A model generated the notes under the pieces. It was not told the origin of the DNA. It did no database searches and saw only the letters and a list, made by a program, of their open reading frames with translations. The position numbers and the translations under genes were made by a program. 64,000 nt of DNA, taken from Odontocerum albicorne. Taxonomy: Eukaryota > Arthropoda > Insecta > Trichoptera > Odontoceridae. Location: NCBI GenBank assembly GCA_949825065.1, contig OX463856.1, positions 16,390,095-16,454,094 of the forward strand, read 5' to 3'. Each line of letters starts with the position of its first letter. The first letter of the stretch is position 1. Below are positions 9,785-22,015 of this stretch, in pieces.

Positions 9785-11030
9785 ACGTTCAAAAAAATCC
9801 CGTACGAATCAAACCAGTGACGTGTTATACTCGTATATGATTAAATTCTAAAGAGAATCTACGATTTTCGATAATTTCAAAACAGGTAAAATGTAGATTA
9901 GACTCTTTGCTTATATACATCGGTTAATTTGTTCGTCATACTAACCCTCCAGTAAGCAACAGGGGTATAAACTAGCTGTCAACAATATAAATACGAAATA
10001 AGCCCCGGGCTGTTTTGAAACACAATTATCTCAAAAGGGTGCATTGTTCAACCCTCAAACATCTACGAATGTAATTTTTTAGATAGACGGAGATTGAAAA
10101 CGCCCATGGCGATCTATTTTAATTACATCATGCCAGGGAGAAGATATTAGATAATTAGGATGCATTCCTAAAATGAAAAGATTTATTTAACGAACAAACA
10201 AACAAATTAACTGATTACCTTTTCTATTAAATGAAATAATCAATGTGAGGAATTCGTTCAAGGATAAGAAATTAGGATAAATGGATATTCTGACTTATTT
10301 AATACTTTTTCAATTCAATGTAAATAGAGATGATGCACATCTGTGCCGAGCTTCATCGTAAATTAATATGTGTAAAATAAAGTTTGGTGTGTTTTTATAA
10401 AAACGAGACATTTTATAGTCTTAATGGTAATTTTAATTGTATTTTTATTGTTCTTAAAAATACACATTTAAAAATATTTTTTCACCAAATTATTTTTCCC
10501 TGTTTCTGTTACCCTCTACTGAGGTCGAGGCAATAGACTAATCAACTGCACCGATTTTAAACAGACCTTAATATCTGTTTATGGGATTAGCATACGTATT
10601 TACATCGGTTTATTTGTCACATGGGGTGGCTTTTCAGCTTTTGCCTCGAGTAGCCCCGAGTGGAGACTGGCTGAACATTGCCAACACGCGACGTGCATGG
10701 GTTATTATTTAATGGCACAGGAGGGGAGTGCCACAAGGTCGGTTTCGAGGACCAAATGTATTTTATTGGTGCTTCGATATTTAATATTTTTGGAGTGTTA
10801 GTCTTTTTCAACAAATGTTATAATGAAGTAATGGATACACTTAATTTTAGAGAATTATTGTACTCAATTTTTAGACATATTGAATCTAATTGAAAATGGA
10901 CGTAGAATTTTTAATACGTGAATAAATTAATATGCAACTATAAATTGAACCAGTAAAGAGTTTTTAAAACATTTGTTATGAGAATACGCTAATTGACATA
11001 CAATTAACTATACCAGGATGATCATTATGG
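9785..11030. other. No recognised gene; GC-richer patch at about 10620-10770
   Basis: Mostly unique AT-rich DNA. A patch at 10620-10770 (GTAGCCCCGAGTGGAGACTG, AACACGCGACGTGCATGGG, AGGAGGGGAGTGCCACAAGG) stands out by base composition. It has short open frames on both strands but no protein motif I recognise. Confidence 0.4.
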
Positions 11031-11034
11031 TTTT

Positions 11035-11555
11035 TCAACATATTAATTGATTTTTAGCGCTTTATTGTATAATATCTGGACATGTAATAATGGTAATATT
11101 ATCTAACCGACTAGAAAATAGTCGCGTTTAATGACTGGATACTATCATTTTGAGAATTAATGTGACTATCGTAAGACAAGTTTTGTTTGTCTCAGTGTTG
11201 CAGTGAGACTCTGGAACCAGTTACAAACCAATATTAGACTCGCTCCGTTCTTGGCATGCTTTAAGATGCGACTGTAAAAAATCTCATGTTCTAGTCAGTA
11301 ATATATCGTGTTTCATTCCTGTTTTTTCTTTCCTCTTCATTTTTATTTGATTGATGATGTTTCACTTTCACTTTAATGTGTTTATGTCCATAAATTTCAT
11401 AAATATGAATAATATTTTAAATCCTTTTTTTGCGTCCATGTAAGTTGCTTTATTAATATTAGTCTAATTGGTTAAAAGAGACTGCCGCCTGGCAATAAAC
11501 CTACCAGATTGTATTTACAATGAAATGTTAAATAAATATTCTATCAATCACACTT
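11035..11555 (+). mobile_element. LINE family E, 3' end of ORF and 3' UTR
   Basis: GTGAGACTCTGGAACCAGTT and TTGGCATGCTTTAAGATGCG encode the W-NQL ... LACFK motif typical of LINE polymerase C-termini. The 3' UTR follows (TTTCATTCCTG, TTTATTTGATTGATG) and ends ATTGGTTAAAAGAGACTGCC, GGCAATAAACCTACCAGATT, GTATTTACAATGAAATGTTA. The first ~150 bp also match 14697-14850. The 3' end shares sequence with the SINE 1 tail. Confidence 0.75.
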
Positions 11556-11559
11556 TTGT

Positions 11560-11690
11560 ATGTAATACAACCTGGCAGATGTATTGCTATGTGGTAATCT
11601 CTTTCAATCAATAAGAAATATGTAAAAACTAGACTGGAACCAATTTAAAAAAAAATCTAAATACCAAAGAAATACTTCGATAGCACATAT
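11560..11690 (-). mobile_element. SINE family 1, 3' half
   Basis: Read on +: AATACAACCTGGCAGATG, ATGTGGTAATCTCTTTCAAT, AAACTAGACTGGAACC. It stops before box B. Confidence 0.65.
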
Positions 11691-11769
11691 CAAAAGCTTC
11701 AAGCTTGTTTATAACGGTCTCTAAAAAAGTCTATGTTTATACCCGTGTAGAAGATTGGACTAAACATAA

Positions 11770-11985
11770 CACCACCTCTGTAGCCTAGTTAGTAAAATTC
11801 CTATCTCCAGTCCGGAGTTGCCGGGTTCGATTCTCATTAGTACCCTGATTTTTTAAAAAGGTTTCAGCCTACTTAAGGCTTATTTAACACCTTTCTGGAT
11901 GGTTAAAGGAGATTACCATATCACAATAAACTAACCAAGTTTTACTGTATTCAACAAATTACATACAATACAATATAATATCAAG
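11770..11985 (+). mobile_element. SINE family 1
   Basis: CACCTCTGTAGCCTAGTTAG (box A), GGAGTTGCCGGGTTCGATTC (box B intact: GGTTCGATTC), GGTTTCAGCC, CTTTCTGGATGGTTAAAGG, ACAATAAACTAACC and the tail TACATACAATACAATATAA are in order. Confidence 0.85.
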
Positions 11986-11989
11986 AAGA

Positions 11990-13180
11990 GTAAATTCAAT
12001 GCATCTTGTTAAATTAGAAAACTATCGATTTTTTTATTCCCTAAGCCCACCCTGCCATCGCAGTGGTTGCATCAAATGCATATCCCGAACTAGCCAGCCT
12101 GTAAGCTACCCCATTGCCTTGATTATTCGAGGGGAGGTCGGGCCCATGTTCATTTTCGGACAGATTTACTTTATCTTGCTTAAGCACGCCTACACTGGTT
12201 TGAAATAAAAAAGCTAATTAAATTATTATTCCTCACTTGCCATGCATATACCCTTTAAAAACTTATCTTTTTTTTTTTTTTTTTGAGTTTTGGTTTTTTT
12301 ATGCCGTGATTGGTCCCCTTGATGTTAGAGATCACTCTTGAGAAAATATCTATCTTTGGTGGTACGAAACAGCGCATAATTTGTTTGGATACTTGTCCAT
12401 TCGCGAATGCTGTATAACCAAGACAGTCGCCATCTACAGATTCCGCGTCCCCTCAATTTTGCCCATCGATATTAGTTGTATATGTTTCCCCTCTCAATAT
12501 ATGACACAGATAGACAATTTTTCGGTATTTTATGGTACTTAAAAGATTTCGTTCTACACCTGCTCGATGTAGCACCTCGGTGTTTGAGAAAACCGCAGAA
12601 AACTTACCAAAGGCAGACGAACCTTTAACCTTTCCCTTCCTGTGCTTAAAAAATCCGCGCGTTCCGGTGCTGTGTATTCAATACACATCAATACACATGT
12701 TAAAATGAACGATTTAAAATCGAAAAAAAAGAATATTCATAGCCAATCGCTTAAATTAATTAAATTTGAAGTCAAAAGTGATAATAATTGAACTTTAATT
12801 GCTGAAAATATGAAAAAAAAACATCGGCCGAAGCCACCACCTGAAATGGATGCCCGAAAGCTACTGAAGAGAGCGAACTGAGATTCTATTTCTTGCGTTC
12901 CCATATACCGAAGTAGAGTGAGAGTGAGCTTCTTCACCCATAGCGGTTTTTTTAGAATGAATATATCTACATCACACAATGGCACACGTTTGATTGTATT
13001 GGTGAATTTATTCCCGATTTTCACAAAATATCTCTGATGTGGCCGATAAGTGCTAATTATTATTGATATTTTTTTTCATTCAATGCGTAAATGTATTACG
13101 GAGGAATACCTAAAATCTGAACCCAGTATTTAATATATTGATATTTCAGTTTTTAGAAGCAATGTATACTAGTTACACAT
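11990..13180. other. No recognised gene
   Basis: Contains a 16-18 T run near 12270 and a moderately GC-rich block at 12560-12680. A 95-codon - strand open frame (13024-12737) has no recognisable motif and contains a hydrophobic stretch; it may be chance. No repeat family was identified. Confidence 0.4.
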
Positions 13181-13184
13181 CACA

Positions 13185-13270
13185 GGGAAGGAAGGGTTAA
13201 TTAAACCTTTGTAGATCTTCCGATATGTGACATTAGCATTCAGCTTTAGGTGGAGTATGGTGTATATGTG
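13185..13270 (-). repeat. Repeat family H fragment
   Basis: The reverse complement of AACCTTTGTAGATCTTCCGA and GCATTCAGCTTTAGG matches CTAAAGCCGAACG ... TCGGAAAATTCTACAAAGG at 31985-32035 and the related block at 15940-15975. Confidence 0.5.
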
Positions 13271-13274
13271 TAGT

Positions 13275-14635
13275 GTTCATGTATAATCATAAATTTTGAT
13301 AAGAGTCTCCAAAAATGGTTGTTTTCAAATGCTTCCTAAAGCTATGCACGCCACTCATATTTCGAACACTTTGAGGCAGATAAAGATTCACCCAATTGAA
13401 ATATTACTAGAAAATAAACGTTAACCGAAAATAAAGATTATTAAATATTATGAAAAAAAAACCAATATGACTATAGCAATACCAAACAAACACTTTAAAT
13501 GACAAAAAATATACTGTTATCGACTACAATCAATCAAGAAATAGACTATAAATATTATATAATATAATAGAATGTTATATACAGCTTCAGGAATGCTAAA
13601 ATAATTGTAGTCAAACAAATCAAAATTTATTTTGAAAAATTTAATGGAGAAGAACAAATCACGTTTGATAGCTAGAGTATCGCCCAAGTCTTATTTGTTT
13701 TATATACTCGTACGTACATGTATCACGATAGAGAGATTTGTAATTTGGCCTAACGTGACAGTACGGGGAGAGCCGGGCTTCGGACTGATCTGGACAAAAG
13801 TATTTTGAGGAAAATTAAGGATGCTGTTGGATGAATTTATCCGTCTTAAACATTCTCCATGATATCATTGATTGCTTATCTTACTTTAGCCCCGTCGTGA
13901 TTACCCGTTCTTCCTACTGTCCTGCCAACTCCTCGCTCTCTCGCCATTAGTCCAACACTTAACTGTTGTCCAGAGTGATTAAGAAAGAATTAACGTATTA
14001 ATTGGGTGGCATTGTAATAAAATTCAGTTTTAATTGCGACCCACGTTGACTACGGGATGGCTATTCAAATAATTCTCTTTGGATATTTGTACATGCTGTT
14101 GCGATTATGACAACCATAAATACCTGGCGAATGGTTATAGATGGTCTGCTTTTTTAAAGAATATTTTATTATAAACCGGGTGATATGAGTCAAAAGGAAA
14201 ATTTAATTAACGTATTAATTTCAGATATGTTGATTCCATGTTAATTGATTTTTGATACCTACGCAATTTACGAATAATTATTATCGAAGTGCATCAAGTA
14301 TTCATATAAAGACGTACGCATCACACACATATCATAAGGTCGTGTCCCTTGCAGGGTATGCAGAGAGATATATCTCCAAACTTTTCTATCCAAACACACA
14401 ACTTTCATGTTCTCGACGTTCAGTCATGCATAATTATCTATACTTCTCACTTTACATATATACATACCAACACACTATTTACCTGTCGGGTTACACATAC
14501 TATCTCTACTGTTCAATATCCTTAACTGTTCAGCTACCCCCTCCAATCTAGCCGAAAATCTTTAGCAACTTTCCGATCGTGGACTTGCACTACGCTCAAA
14601 CAAACATTGTTTATTGACCTTCCGAGTTCCGCTCT
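13275..14635. other. No recognised gene; GC-richer block at about 13740-13950
   Basis: Includes TACTCGTA at 13705-13712. The block CAGTACGGGGAGAGCCGGGC and neighbours up to about 13950 is less AT-rich than its surroundings but shows no recognised domain. The 99-codon + frame at 14252-14551 is low-complexity and looks like chance. Confidence 0.4.
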
Positions 14636-14639
14636 TCTT

Positions 14640-15182
14640 TTTTTACGTCGTCCTTTACTGCCCATGCAGTGAGACTCTGGAACCAGTTAAGCAATGTTTT
14701 TTTTTAACATATTAATTGATTTTAATATCTTATGGTAATTATATCCAACCGACCAGAAAACAACCGCGTTTAATGACTGGATACTATCATTTCGTGAATT
14801 AATGTTATCATCGTAGGGCAAGTTTTGTTTATCTCAGTATTGCAGTGAGACTCTGGAACCAGTTACAAACCAATGTTAGATTCGCTCCATCCTTGGCATG
14901 CTTTAAGAGGCGACTGAAAAAAAATATTAATTTCTAGTCAGTAATATAACGTGTTTCATTCCTGATTTTTATTTCCTCTCCACCATCCCTTTCTTTTCCT
15001 TTGGTTGATACTTTCTCACTTTTACTTTCATTTTTATATGTTATGTTAATAAAAATGAATATTATTTGAACATTTTATGCGACTATGTAACTTCCTATAT
15101 TTACTTTTATCTGGTTGGTTGGAAGAGATTGCCGCAATAAGTCCACCAGATTGTTTTTTACAATAAAGTGTTATAAAAAAAA
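14640..15182 (+). mobile_element. LINE family E, two adjoining 3' fragments
   Basis: A short piece (14655-14690: TTACGTCGTCC, GTGAGACTCTGGAACCAGTT) directly abuts a longer copy (14697-15182). The longer copy repeats the same motif at 14844-14863, then TTGGCATGCTTTAAGAGGCG, the 3' UTR, and ends CTGGTTGGTTGGAAGAGATT, GCCGCAATAAGTCCACCAGA, AATAAAGTGTTATAAAAA. Confidence 0.75.
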
Positions 15183-15184
15183 CA

Positions 15185-15570
15185 TAATAGAGAGGACAGG
15201 GGGCCATCTCGCCACACATATCCTTCGGTTCTTCTACGTGCATACAATTACTACGATTTCTCTGACTTGAACGTTTACTTTATTTAAAAATATCACTCAC
15301 ATGATCCAACCATACTTTCCTTGGTATTCCACTACCTGCCTATATATATATTTGTTATTTTGCTCCAATTTCTTTGAATTAACCTATACACCGCACACAC
15401 TTTTTACACCTTTTCCTAAAACCAGAACCTTTGATTTCGCTACATTAATTTTTAACAATTTTACTAGGCATCTCCCATACAGCTCATTTATCCATATGAG
15501 CTATTTAACCATATTATTCTCACAATCTCTATTTTTTAAGCATTTAAAGACAACTCAATTAAACTGTCTG
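15185..15570 (-). mobile_element. LINE family A, 3' end joined to a more upstream part
   Basis: Read on +: AGAGAGGACAGGGGGCC, ACACATATCCTTCGG, GATCCAACCATACTTTCCTT, then an abrupt change near 15345. From there it matches 18900-19090: CTCCAATTTCTTTGAATTAA, ACACTTTTTACACCTTTTCC, TTTGATTTCGCTACATTAAT, CCCATACAGCTCATTTATCC. The ending CATTAATAGATTAA is the uninterrupted form of the site that holds TACTCGTA at 19114. Confidence 0.65.
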
Positions 15571-15789
15571 TCATTAATAGATTAATTAACTCATGTCAGG
15601 AATTTTGATGGCTCAATTGAGGTCATAACTTGTAGTAGGAAGTCAACAGGCAATTTGCTATTTCGCAGTTTACCACTCTATTGTAAATTGCGCATTGGAA
15701 TGCAAAATTAAAAACATTGGGCGCATCCCAACCTGAAGAATTTCGATATTTTAACATAATAAATTTATTTTAAATTACATTTTGTAAGT

Positions 15790-16185
15790 CTTGTTTTGTT
15801 GATATATTTTATGGTATTGTTGGATTAGTATGTATCCTGCATGCAGCTTTGGGAAACACTTAAGGACATCCGTTTTTGGGAGGTTTTATCAAAATGTATA
15901 ATTGTATATGAACACTACACACTTATACTAAACTACACCTTAAACCGAATGTCGGAAGATCTGCAAAGGTTTATTTTTCTCAACATATGGAGATGCGGGG
16001 AAGTAGCTTATATTATGATAGCCACTAGTACATTCCTACCCTTGCATTCAACTTATATATATTTATATTGTATTATTTTTAATCTGTCAATAATAGTGAG
16101 TTCTAGTCCCGAGTTGGTGTACCATGAGGAGAGTCTCCTCTATTAATGGCGCTATATAAATTATCTTATTATTATTATTAACCCC
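15790..16185 (+). repeat. Repeat family H with (TTA)n tail
   Basis: Shares with 31960-32300: TCGGAAGATCTGCAAAGG, GAGATGCGGGGAAGTAGC, TACATTCCTACCCTTGCATT, CAATAATAGTGAGTTCTAGT and AGGAGAGTCTCCTC. It ends GGCGCTATATAAATT plus TTATTATTATTATTA. The ending resembles those of L2/CR1-group LINEs and the SINEs they mobilise. The coding part was not identified. Confidence 0.65.
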
Positions 16186-16554
16186 TGTAGGCCCAATGCG
16201 CTGATTTATCGTCGTTCAAGTATGTTAAATGCTTATATCGTCGATGTGTTGTGCACTTGTGATTTTTTTGGTCAATGCTATTTTTTAAACTAATAATTTT
16301 TTTATAATATTTAAACGTAGTCATATCATAATACACCCGAATACTAGACGGAAAAATTTATTTAATGAAGTAATCTGTAATACAAACATTTGTCAAAGGC
16401 TGTACTTACCTATATATAAATTTATATCAAAATAACTAATCTAATTTATATTTTATAACTATGAGCCAACTTAATTTTAATATCCAAAATATGATTTTTA
16501 TTTTTAATAATTTTAATTTAATAATTAACAATTACTTATAAATTGTTAACACCT

Positions 16555-16955
16555 ACATTCTCGTCGTCATTGCTGGGCCTCGTAGTCGAGGATCCCCTCG
16601 CCATTCCAACTGATATGTTGGAAAGTGACGCTGTGCCGTGGAGTTGTCGTCCCTTTCTTCTTAGTTCTCCTCTATAAGTGAGTGAACCGTTGCATACCAG
16701 CAAACTCACCAATCATACCGCTGTACGTACTGAATCCGATGGCACATCTGAAATTAAACGATCGGAGTACACCGGCATGTTTTTTTCTCTTTCTTTTTTT
16801 GAAAAAATATATTTAACCAAAATCATAGGTAACCCTAATGCTAGACGAAATAAATGCCTGTATCATTCGAGGGGAGTAGCACAGTGGGGGAATCGAACCG
16901 GCGACCTTCTGCACGGAAGTCCAGTGCGTTACCGCGCCGCCATGCACCTCAAAAT
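16555..16955 (-). mobile_element. SINE family 2
   Basis: Read on +: CGTCGTCATTGCTGGGCCTC, GAGGATCCCCTCGCCATTCC, CAGCAAACTCACCAATCATA, GATCGGAGTACACCGGCATG, GGGGAATCGAACCGGCGACC (box B complement), GGAAGTCCAGTGCGTTACCG. On - the promoter head reads GTAACGCACTGGACTTCC ... GGTTCGATTCCCC. It is the best-preserved head of this family here. Confidence 0.88.
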
Positions 16956-17049
16956 ACCTATTAAAACAGTTGAAGTAAAAAGAGTTAATTATATTTAAGT
17001 CTTTTTTTTTCTCTTTGGAAACAACAGCGTATCTTTTCCACGCAGCAAT

Positions 17050-17140
17050 CGGTGCGAATCAAGATAACTCTTGCCTGATGAGAAGAGGTTGCCAATAAAC
17101 TTGCCAATTGCATATTTTACAATCAAGTGTATAAATACAT
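17050..17140 (+). mobile_element. LINE E / SINE 1-type 3' tail fragment
   Basis: TTGCCTGATGAGAAGAGGTT, GCCAATAAACTTGCCAATTG and TTTACAATCAAGTGTATAAA match the shared tail. It is too short to assign between the two families. Confidence 0.5.
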
Positions 17141-17144
17141 AAAT

Positions 17145-18650
17145 AATGCGTTGTAGCATATAAGATATAAAATTAAATAAATAAAGCTATAGCTAGACTA
17201 TAAAACTAACGTGTGAATATCGGCAGATCTCGACCAGACGTGTGAATGCACCTTAAATCTGCATCCTTTTCCTTCAAACGGTTCTTAACAATACGCCGCT
17301 GCAGTCGCAAAACATTAAATAAAACTGTAAAAACGCTTTATTCTTTAAACTTTTCTTTACGCGGTTCTATAAAAATGCAGTCACACTATTCACAGAGGGG
17401 ACGCAAGAATTTTACCGCCCAATTTACGCTTTTTTTGTAACTAATAAATCCGCCAGGTTTTACACTATACAACAAAAGCGCTATACATAAGAGTACAAAT
17501 ATATTAGTTGATTATTGCGCTGACTTGCAAAATTTTGAACGAAAGGTGATGATGATAAAAGGTGATGTAATTTATATTAGCTGATAAATAAAATTCAATT
17601 TGTAATGAAATAATTTATTTCAATGGCTAAGAAATACAACAGTCATTGGACAATAAAATCAAATTAACTGTGTAGTTATAATTTTTTGATCATATTGAAT
17701 TTCTCTTTTCGTTGATAGAACTGATGACAGCGTGAGATTGATACGATTAATATCTATATCATTATTTTTTTTAAATACAAAATTGTAATGTTTCATACAC
17801 AAAGGTTTAAAAATATTTCAATTAGATTTATTTTTGTTATGTTTTGTATTTTTGTTAAGGTTTCATCCCTACTTTAAAAGGGTTTTTCGGATTTGTTGCC
17901 TTGTTGAATTTCGGAGTTGTTTCCGTAGCTATAATAATGGTTAACGTTTCAAGGCGTTGCGGACTTAATCCTATGGGCAATCTCAAATAATATAGTATAT
18001 TAGGTATTTTTTTAGACAAATGGTGCACCCAGTTCTTGTCATATCAGAGCACCATTACGTTCAGCATTAAACACGAAATGAAAAATAGGGATTGAGATAG
18101 CAAGGAACTGCATAAAAAGTTAATACTCGTACTGAATCGAATCACGCCCAAAAACTAATTTGCGATCGGGATTTTCGATCGATTACATGTTCACAATTTT
18201 GCCAGTTTTATTTACTGTAACAAATATGTTTAGCCAATTTAATTATCTGGTATATATTATGTAGACAAACTTTTTTCACATTTTGAACAATGTTTTGCAA
18301 TGTTATTGAACAAATTATTTACTGCCCTTATTGGTCTTACTAAGTACTATTTACCCTGTATAGATGTAGATTGTTTATTGGTAGATGTTTTGTGACTTTA
18401 TTTGATGGATGTAACATATTGTGACTTATGTCACTTTAAATTTGTATTAATTTTTTATTTCTTTTTCCTAAAAATATTTTTTTAAATACTTTAAACCTTT
18501 TTTATTGTTTTGGTATTTATATTGTAGAACCCCTTTTATAAACACTATGATTTAAACCAATGGGAAAAAAATCTACACAATAAATTTCAATTAAATGGGC
18601 GAACTATTTTCAATTAGCAAAAGCATTGTCGCACTGTTTGAAAAAAAGAG
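17145..18650. other. No recognised gene or repeat
   Basis: AT-rich, stop-dense. TACTCGTA lies at 18124-18131. Nothing else stands out. Confidence 0.45.
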
Positions 18651-18654
18651 ATTG

Positions 18655-19125
18655 AGATGGCGTTAATCTTACTTGTATCTTTCTTCTACCAAATCTAACT
18701 TTCACCTTGGTGTGTTAAGCTGGACACCAGCACACTATAATGCACTGTCATTTATCCTACTTTAGATATAGCGTGGTTGTATATTTCGTAAGTGATCAGT
18801 TTACCTTCTTCCCTGTCGCTACACCTCTTAATTTATTTTCTTTTAATTAGCCCATCATATGTTAGCATACTGCTAAGATAACAGTACTCATCAATCTGCT
18901 CCAGTTTCTTTGAATCAACCCATACATCGCATACACTTTTTACACCTTTTTCTTAAACCAGAACTTTTGATTTCGCTACATTCATTTTCAACCATTTTAC
19001 TAGGCTATCTCCCATACAGCTCATTTATCCATATGAGCTACTTAACCATATTATTCTCTCAATCTCTATTTCTAAGCGTTAAAAGACAACTCAATTAAAC
19101 TGTATGTCATTAATACTCGTAGATT
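18655..19125 (-). mobile_element. LINE family A, part upstream of the 3' end
   Basis: Read on +: TGTATCTTTCTTCTACCAAA, GGTGTGTTAAGCTGGACACC, TCCCTGTCGCTACACCTCTT, CAGTACTCATCAATCTGCTCC, TTTCTTTGAATCAACCCATA, CTTTTTACACCTTTTTC, CCCATACAGCTCATTTATCC. On - this is the RT segment before the GSETWTW motif. It is degenerate and truncated at both ends. Confidence 0.65.
19114..19121. repeat. TA-CTCG-TA insertion in a LINE A copy
   Basis: This copy reads CATTAATACTCGTAGATTAA; the sister copy near 15571 reads CATTAATAGATTAA. The difference is exactly CTCG plus a second TA. Confidence 0.85.
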
Positions 19126-19214
19126 AAGTTTGTTAATTAACACACTTCAAATAGCGCACTTCATCTAAGCACTCCTTAGAGTAGCTGTAAAGTAGTGCCG
19201 TTCCTACAATTTAA

Positions 19215-19455
19215 AAAAACTTCTCGAGTTGTGTGCTACTTTTGATTGTTGCAGCATTGAGATTCTGTTGTCGGATGCCCGTCTGCGCTGGTCAATGGAG
19301 CTCGCATGTCTGAATCTAGGCTCCTTCTTTGGTAACCTGACGGAAGGCAGGAGAAAGCAAGGTGGACAAAGCAAGAGATCTTATAAGGATATACTGCATG
19401 AAATGTTAAAACATATAAATGCTTTACAACTGGGAGCAAACAGCGGCAGATCAAG
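19215..19455 (+). pseudogene. LINE polymerase C-terminus remnant
   Basis: Open for about 75 codons: SIEILLSDARLRWSMELAC, GSFFGNLTEGRRKQGGQSK, RSYKDILHEMLKHIN. This follows the plan of CR1-like/insect LINE C-termini (LRW-GHV-RM, L-GEL--G-R--GG, KRYKD-LK). The GHV motif is mutated (SMEL). It is a dead fragment. Confidence 0.6.
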
Positions 19456-19459
19456 TAAA

Positions 19460-20695
19460 ATAGCGTAGAATTGTTGCTAGTTATTAGGGAGCTAATGAGA
19501 AAAGCAGACACAGGCAAGCTGCAAGTACTGAAGCTCCTTGCTCTTTATACGACATATGTCAATCACAAATTGGCTTATAAAGTCGTCTCTGGTAGCGTCA
19601 ACGACAAGTACCCTAATTTCCCATTTTGTACTGAACTTTCTGTTATACTCATCACGGTTAACGAGATTTCATTCATATATTCATTTGAAATTAAATTAAA
19701 GATTTAATAAGAATGGGACTTTTACAAACTAGTCTTAAGCACTTTGCTCATTTAAGATTTGATTAAGCCAAACAATTTTCGATAAGCGCGCCCATCATAG
19801 ACGAGCTCAAGTGCTGAACTCAAATATATCACCACTTGAAACGGCCGAATGTTTTAAACAAAATACAATAACTTTTGAGAAACCAGAAATATAAAATTTA
19901 TGTTTTTATCTCCATTTGCGGTCGTCAGCACAGCTTTACAAGTTGTAAAAAGTGCACATTTTTTCAACGTATAGAGCAATCAAAAACTTAAAATTCTTTT
20001 CACTCACTATTATACCAGCCCGTTCAAAGATATTAAACAAAATAAATGTTTTAATTTGGGACTTTATAGAATATTTAAACTGAGTTTATCATTGTGTTTC
20101 ATAAGACATTTTAGCGCTTCACTGATTGGATAATGTTTTGGAGGCTGAATTCGACATGAATTATTGACTCAACAGTTCAAAGTTAGAACATATCGAGTGT
20201 CAATATTTTGGGGAAGCTTCGGCTTCATTAAAATGATTGAATACAAAAAAATTTATTGGAGTGATTTTTTAAAATACATTCAATTTGGAAATTCTTGGAG
20301 AGCTAGAACTGAGAGCTTGCCGACATTGATGCAGTCGTAGGAGTGCTTGCCGGGGGGATACCACCTACCATCGGGTGTACGAAGGTCTCTTAATCGCCTT
20401 GCGCCTTCATGTGGGTAGATCAAGAGAAAATCTCCTCAAATGGAAGATTGGTACCGAGCATGCCACCACTATGCATGTTTTGTGGCATTCGATCAATGCC
20501 AAACCTGATGTAGTGGATGTCATACTTAAACATTTGCTGCGCCACTCATTCGTTTTTAGCTTTCAGTAGTTCCACTCTCGTCCGCAGCACCCATCACTCA
20601 GAGAACAAACACCGCTTTACTTCCCACGTTCTAGGGCTGCCTGCTCTTAGTCATCAGGCACCGCATATAAGTTCAACGATTCCTAGAGATAATAC
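19460..20695. other. No recognised gene
   Basis: AT-rich, with a moderately GC-richer stretch at 20330-20480 (GTGCTTGCCGGGGGGATACC). A 64-codon + frame there has no recognised motif. Confidence 0.4.
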
Positions 20696-20699
20696 TAAT

Positions 20700-20835
20700 A
20701 ACTTTTTCTCTGGCCTCAAATATATCGTCTTGCCAGCACTAGCCTATACAAGACACGCTTTGGTAGCCTATGGTTGCCCATACTGATCAGGCCTGTCCAT
20801 CTCAACCACATCTCTTCGAGCATGTCCTCTATTAG
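20700..20835 (-). pseudogene. LINE polymerase C-terminus remnant
   Basis: On - the sequence reads EMWLRWTGLISMGNHRLPK then RVLYRLVLARR, matching the LRWTGHV-RM-NHRLPK-VLYGEL motif of LINE C-termini. It has no long open frame because of stops. Confidence 0.55.
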
Positions 20836-20839
20836 TCTG

Positions 20840-21720
20840 CAATCAGAATGCTGTAGAATTAATAAAGTTGTGATGCGGTAACTCCGGTAAAATTTAAAAC
20901 ATTAACAGACATCTTTTAAAACATTGTTGCATCTCCTGACAGTTATAGGAAAAGTTTAAGGAGTAGGGCCGGAATCGTTGAGCTGCATCTTAATTAAATA
21001 GCTGAATGTCTTATTCTTATTTGTTGGTGTTGCCATCCTATGGGTTTCACAAAAAAAGGAATTGAAAGTTCTTTGGATTAAACGCAGAGATTAGCATTTC
21101 ATTAAGACTCAACAATTAGAAATAATTAACCTTCAATTTTATTGGTAGACACGAAACAACATTTTTCGCTGTATGTTCTCGTGTAAATTAAACGTTTTAT
21201 TTTTCAATTTTATTCGCCATGCCGATGGGAAAACATACAGTTAATGTAAATTTACTGCTTGGAATTTGCTGATTTACGTTTTTCTGCAAGCGTCATTGGA
21301 AAATGTTGGCGGTAGGTAAAAGGCCCATCGAATTGAGATATCAAAAGCTACAGGCGATTTCATTAAGGGAATTAAATATATTTTTAATTGAGACTTAATA
21401 AAGTTGTTGTCTTATGAAAGTATTTTCTTGTTACTTATCAACTTGTACACGGTTGGATCGGTCGTTTGAACACTGCATAGTTAATATCAGTCTCTTACCA
21501 GCTTTCTATTGAACATGTATATTACAACTTTGTGTAATATACTCGTACATTAAAATATAATTAAATATACATGGATAAAATTTTTAGGTATTCGTCTTAT
21601 TGCAAAATATAAAAAGTTTTTTTTATTTTTTGATGGAGGAAAATAATAATTGTTTAAATAACTCTAGCGTCACTTTGTGGAACTCTATAATTAATATATA
21701 ATTAAAATACGGTTACGTGG
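20840..21720. other. No recognised feature
   Basis: AT-rich unique sequence. TACTCGTA at 21540-21547. Confidence 0.45.
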
Positions 21721-21724
21721 TTTC

Positions 21725-21800
21725 ATTCTGCTTTATTTATTGCAAACCACAATGCATTTCAAACACTTGCTGTGTCATCATCAGGTGAGTTTTTAAGAAC
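21725..21800 (-). repeat. Penelope-like terminal motif (putative)
   Basis: On - the order is CACCTGATGATGACACAGCA, AGTGTTTGAAATGCATTG, GGTTTGCAATAAATAAAG. A CTGATGA ... GAAA pair around a small stem (ACAC/GTGT) is typical of the conserved end of Penelope-like retroelements, some of which carry hammerhead motifs. Stem I of a hammerhead could not be formed. Assignment is tentative. Confidence 0.3.
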
Positions 21801-22015
21801 TTAAGTGTAAGTTAATTACACCATGTGTGTTGTTCACGATAAAGTAGAGTAAACGTGTCCACACTATTTGTTGTTTATGATACTAAGGGAGAATGGGGCT
21901 AGAAGCGGAGAACAGAATAAATTTAATTGATTATTTATGATATTTTTGTTTATTTGGTTTACGTATTTCAATAGTTTCTAGACTTTTTACAGTGTAATAT
22001 GTGTTATATTTTTGT

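Noticed and set aside
12737..13024. 95-codon - strand frame as a gene
   Set aside because: No recognised motif, no splice context and composition no different from surrounding chance frames.
14252..14551. 99-codon + frame as a gene
   Set aside because: Low-complexity Tyr/Ser-rich reading of AT-rich DNA without motif.
21725..21800. True hammerhead ribozyme
   Set aside because: Core bases are suggestive, but stem I does not pair; only a Penelope-like terminus is proposed.
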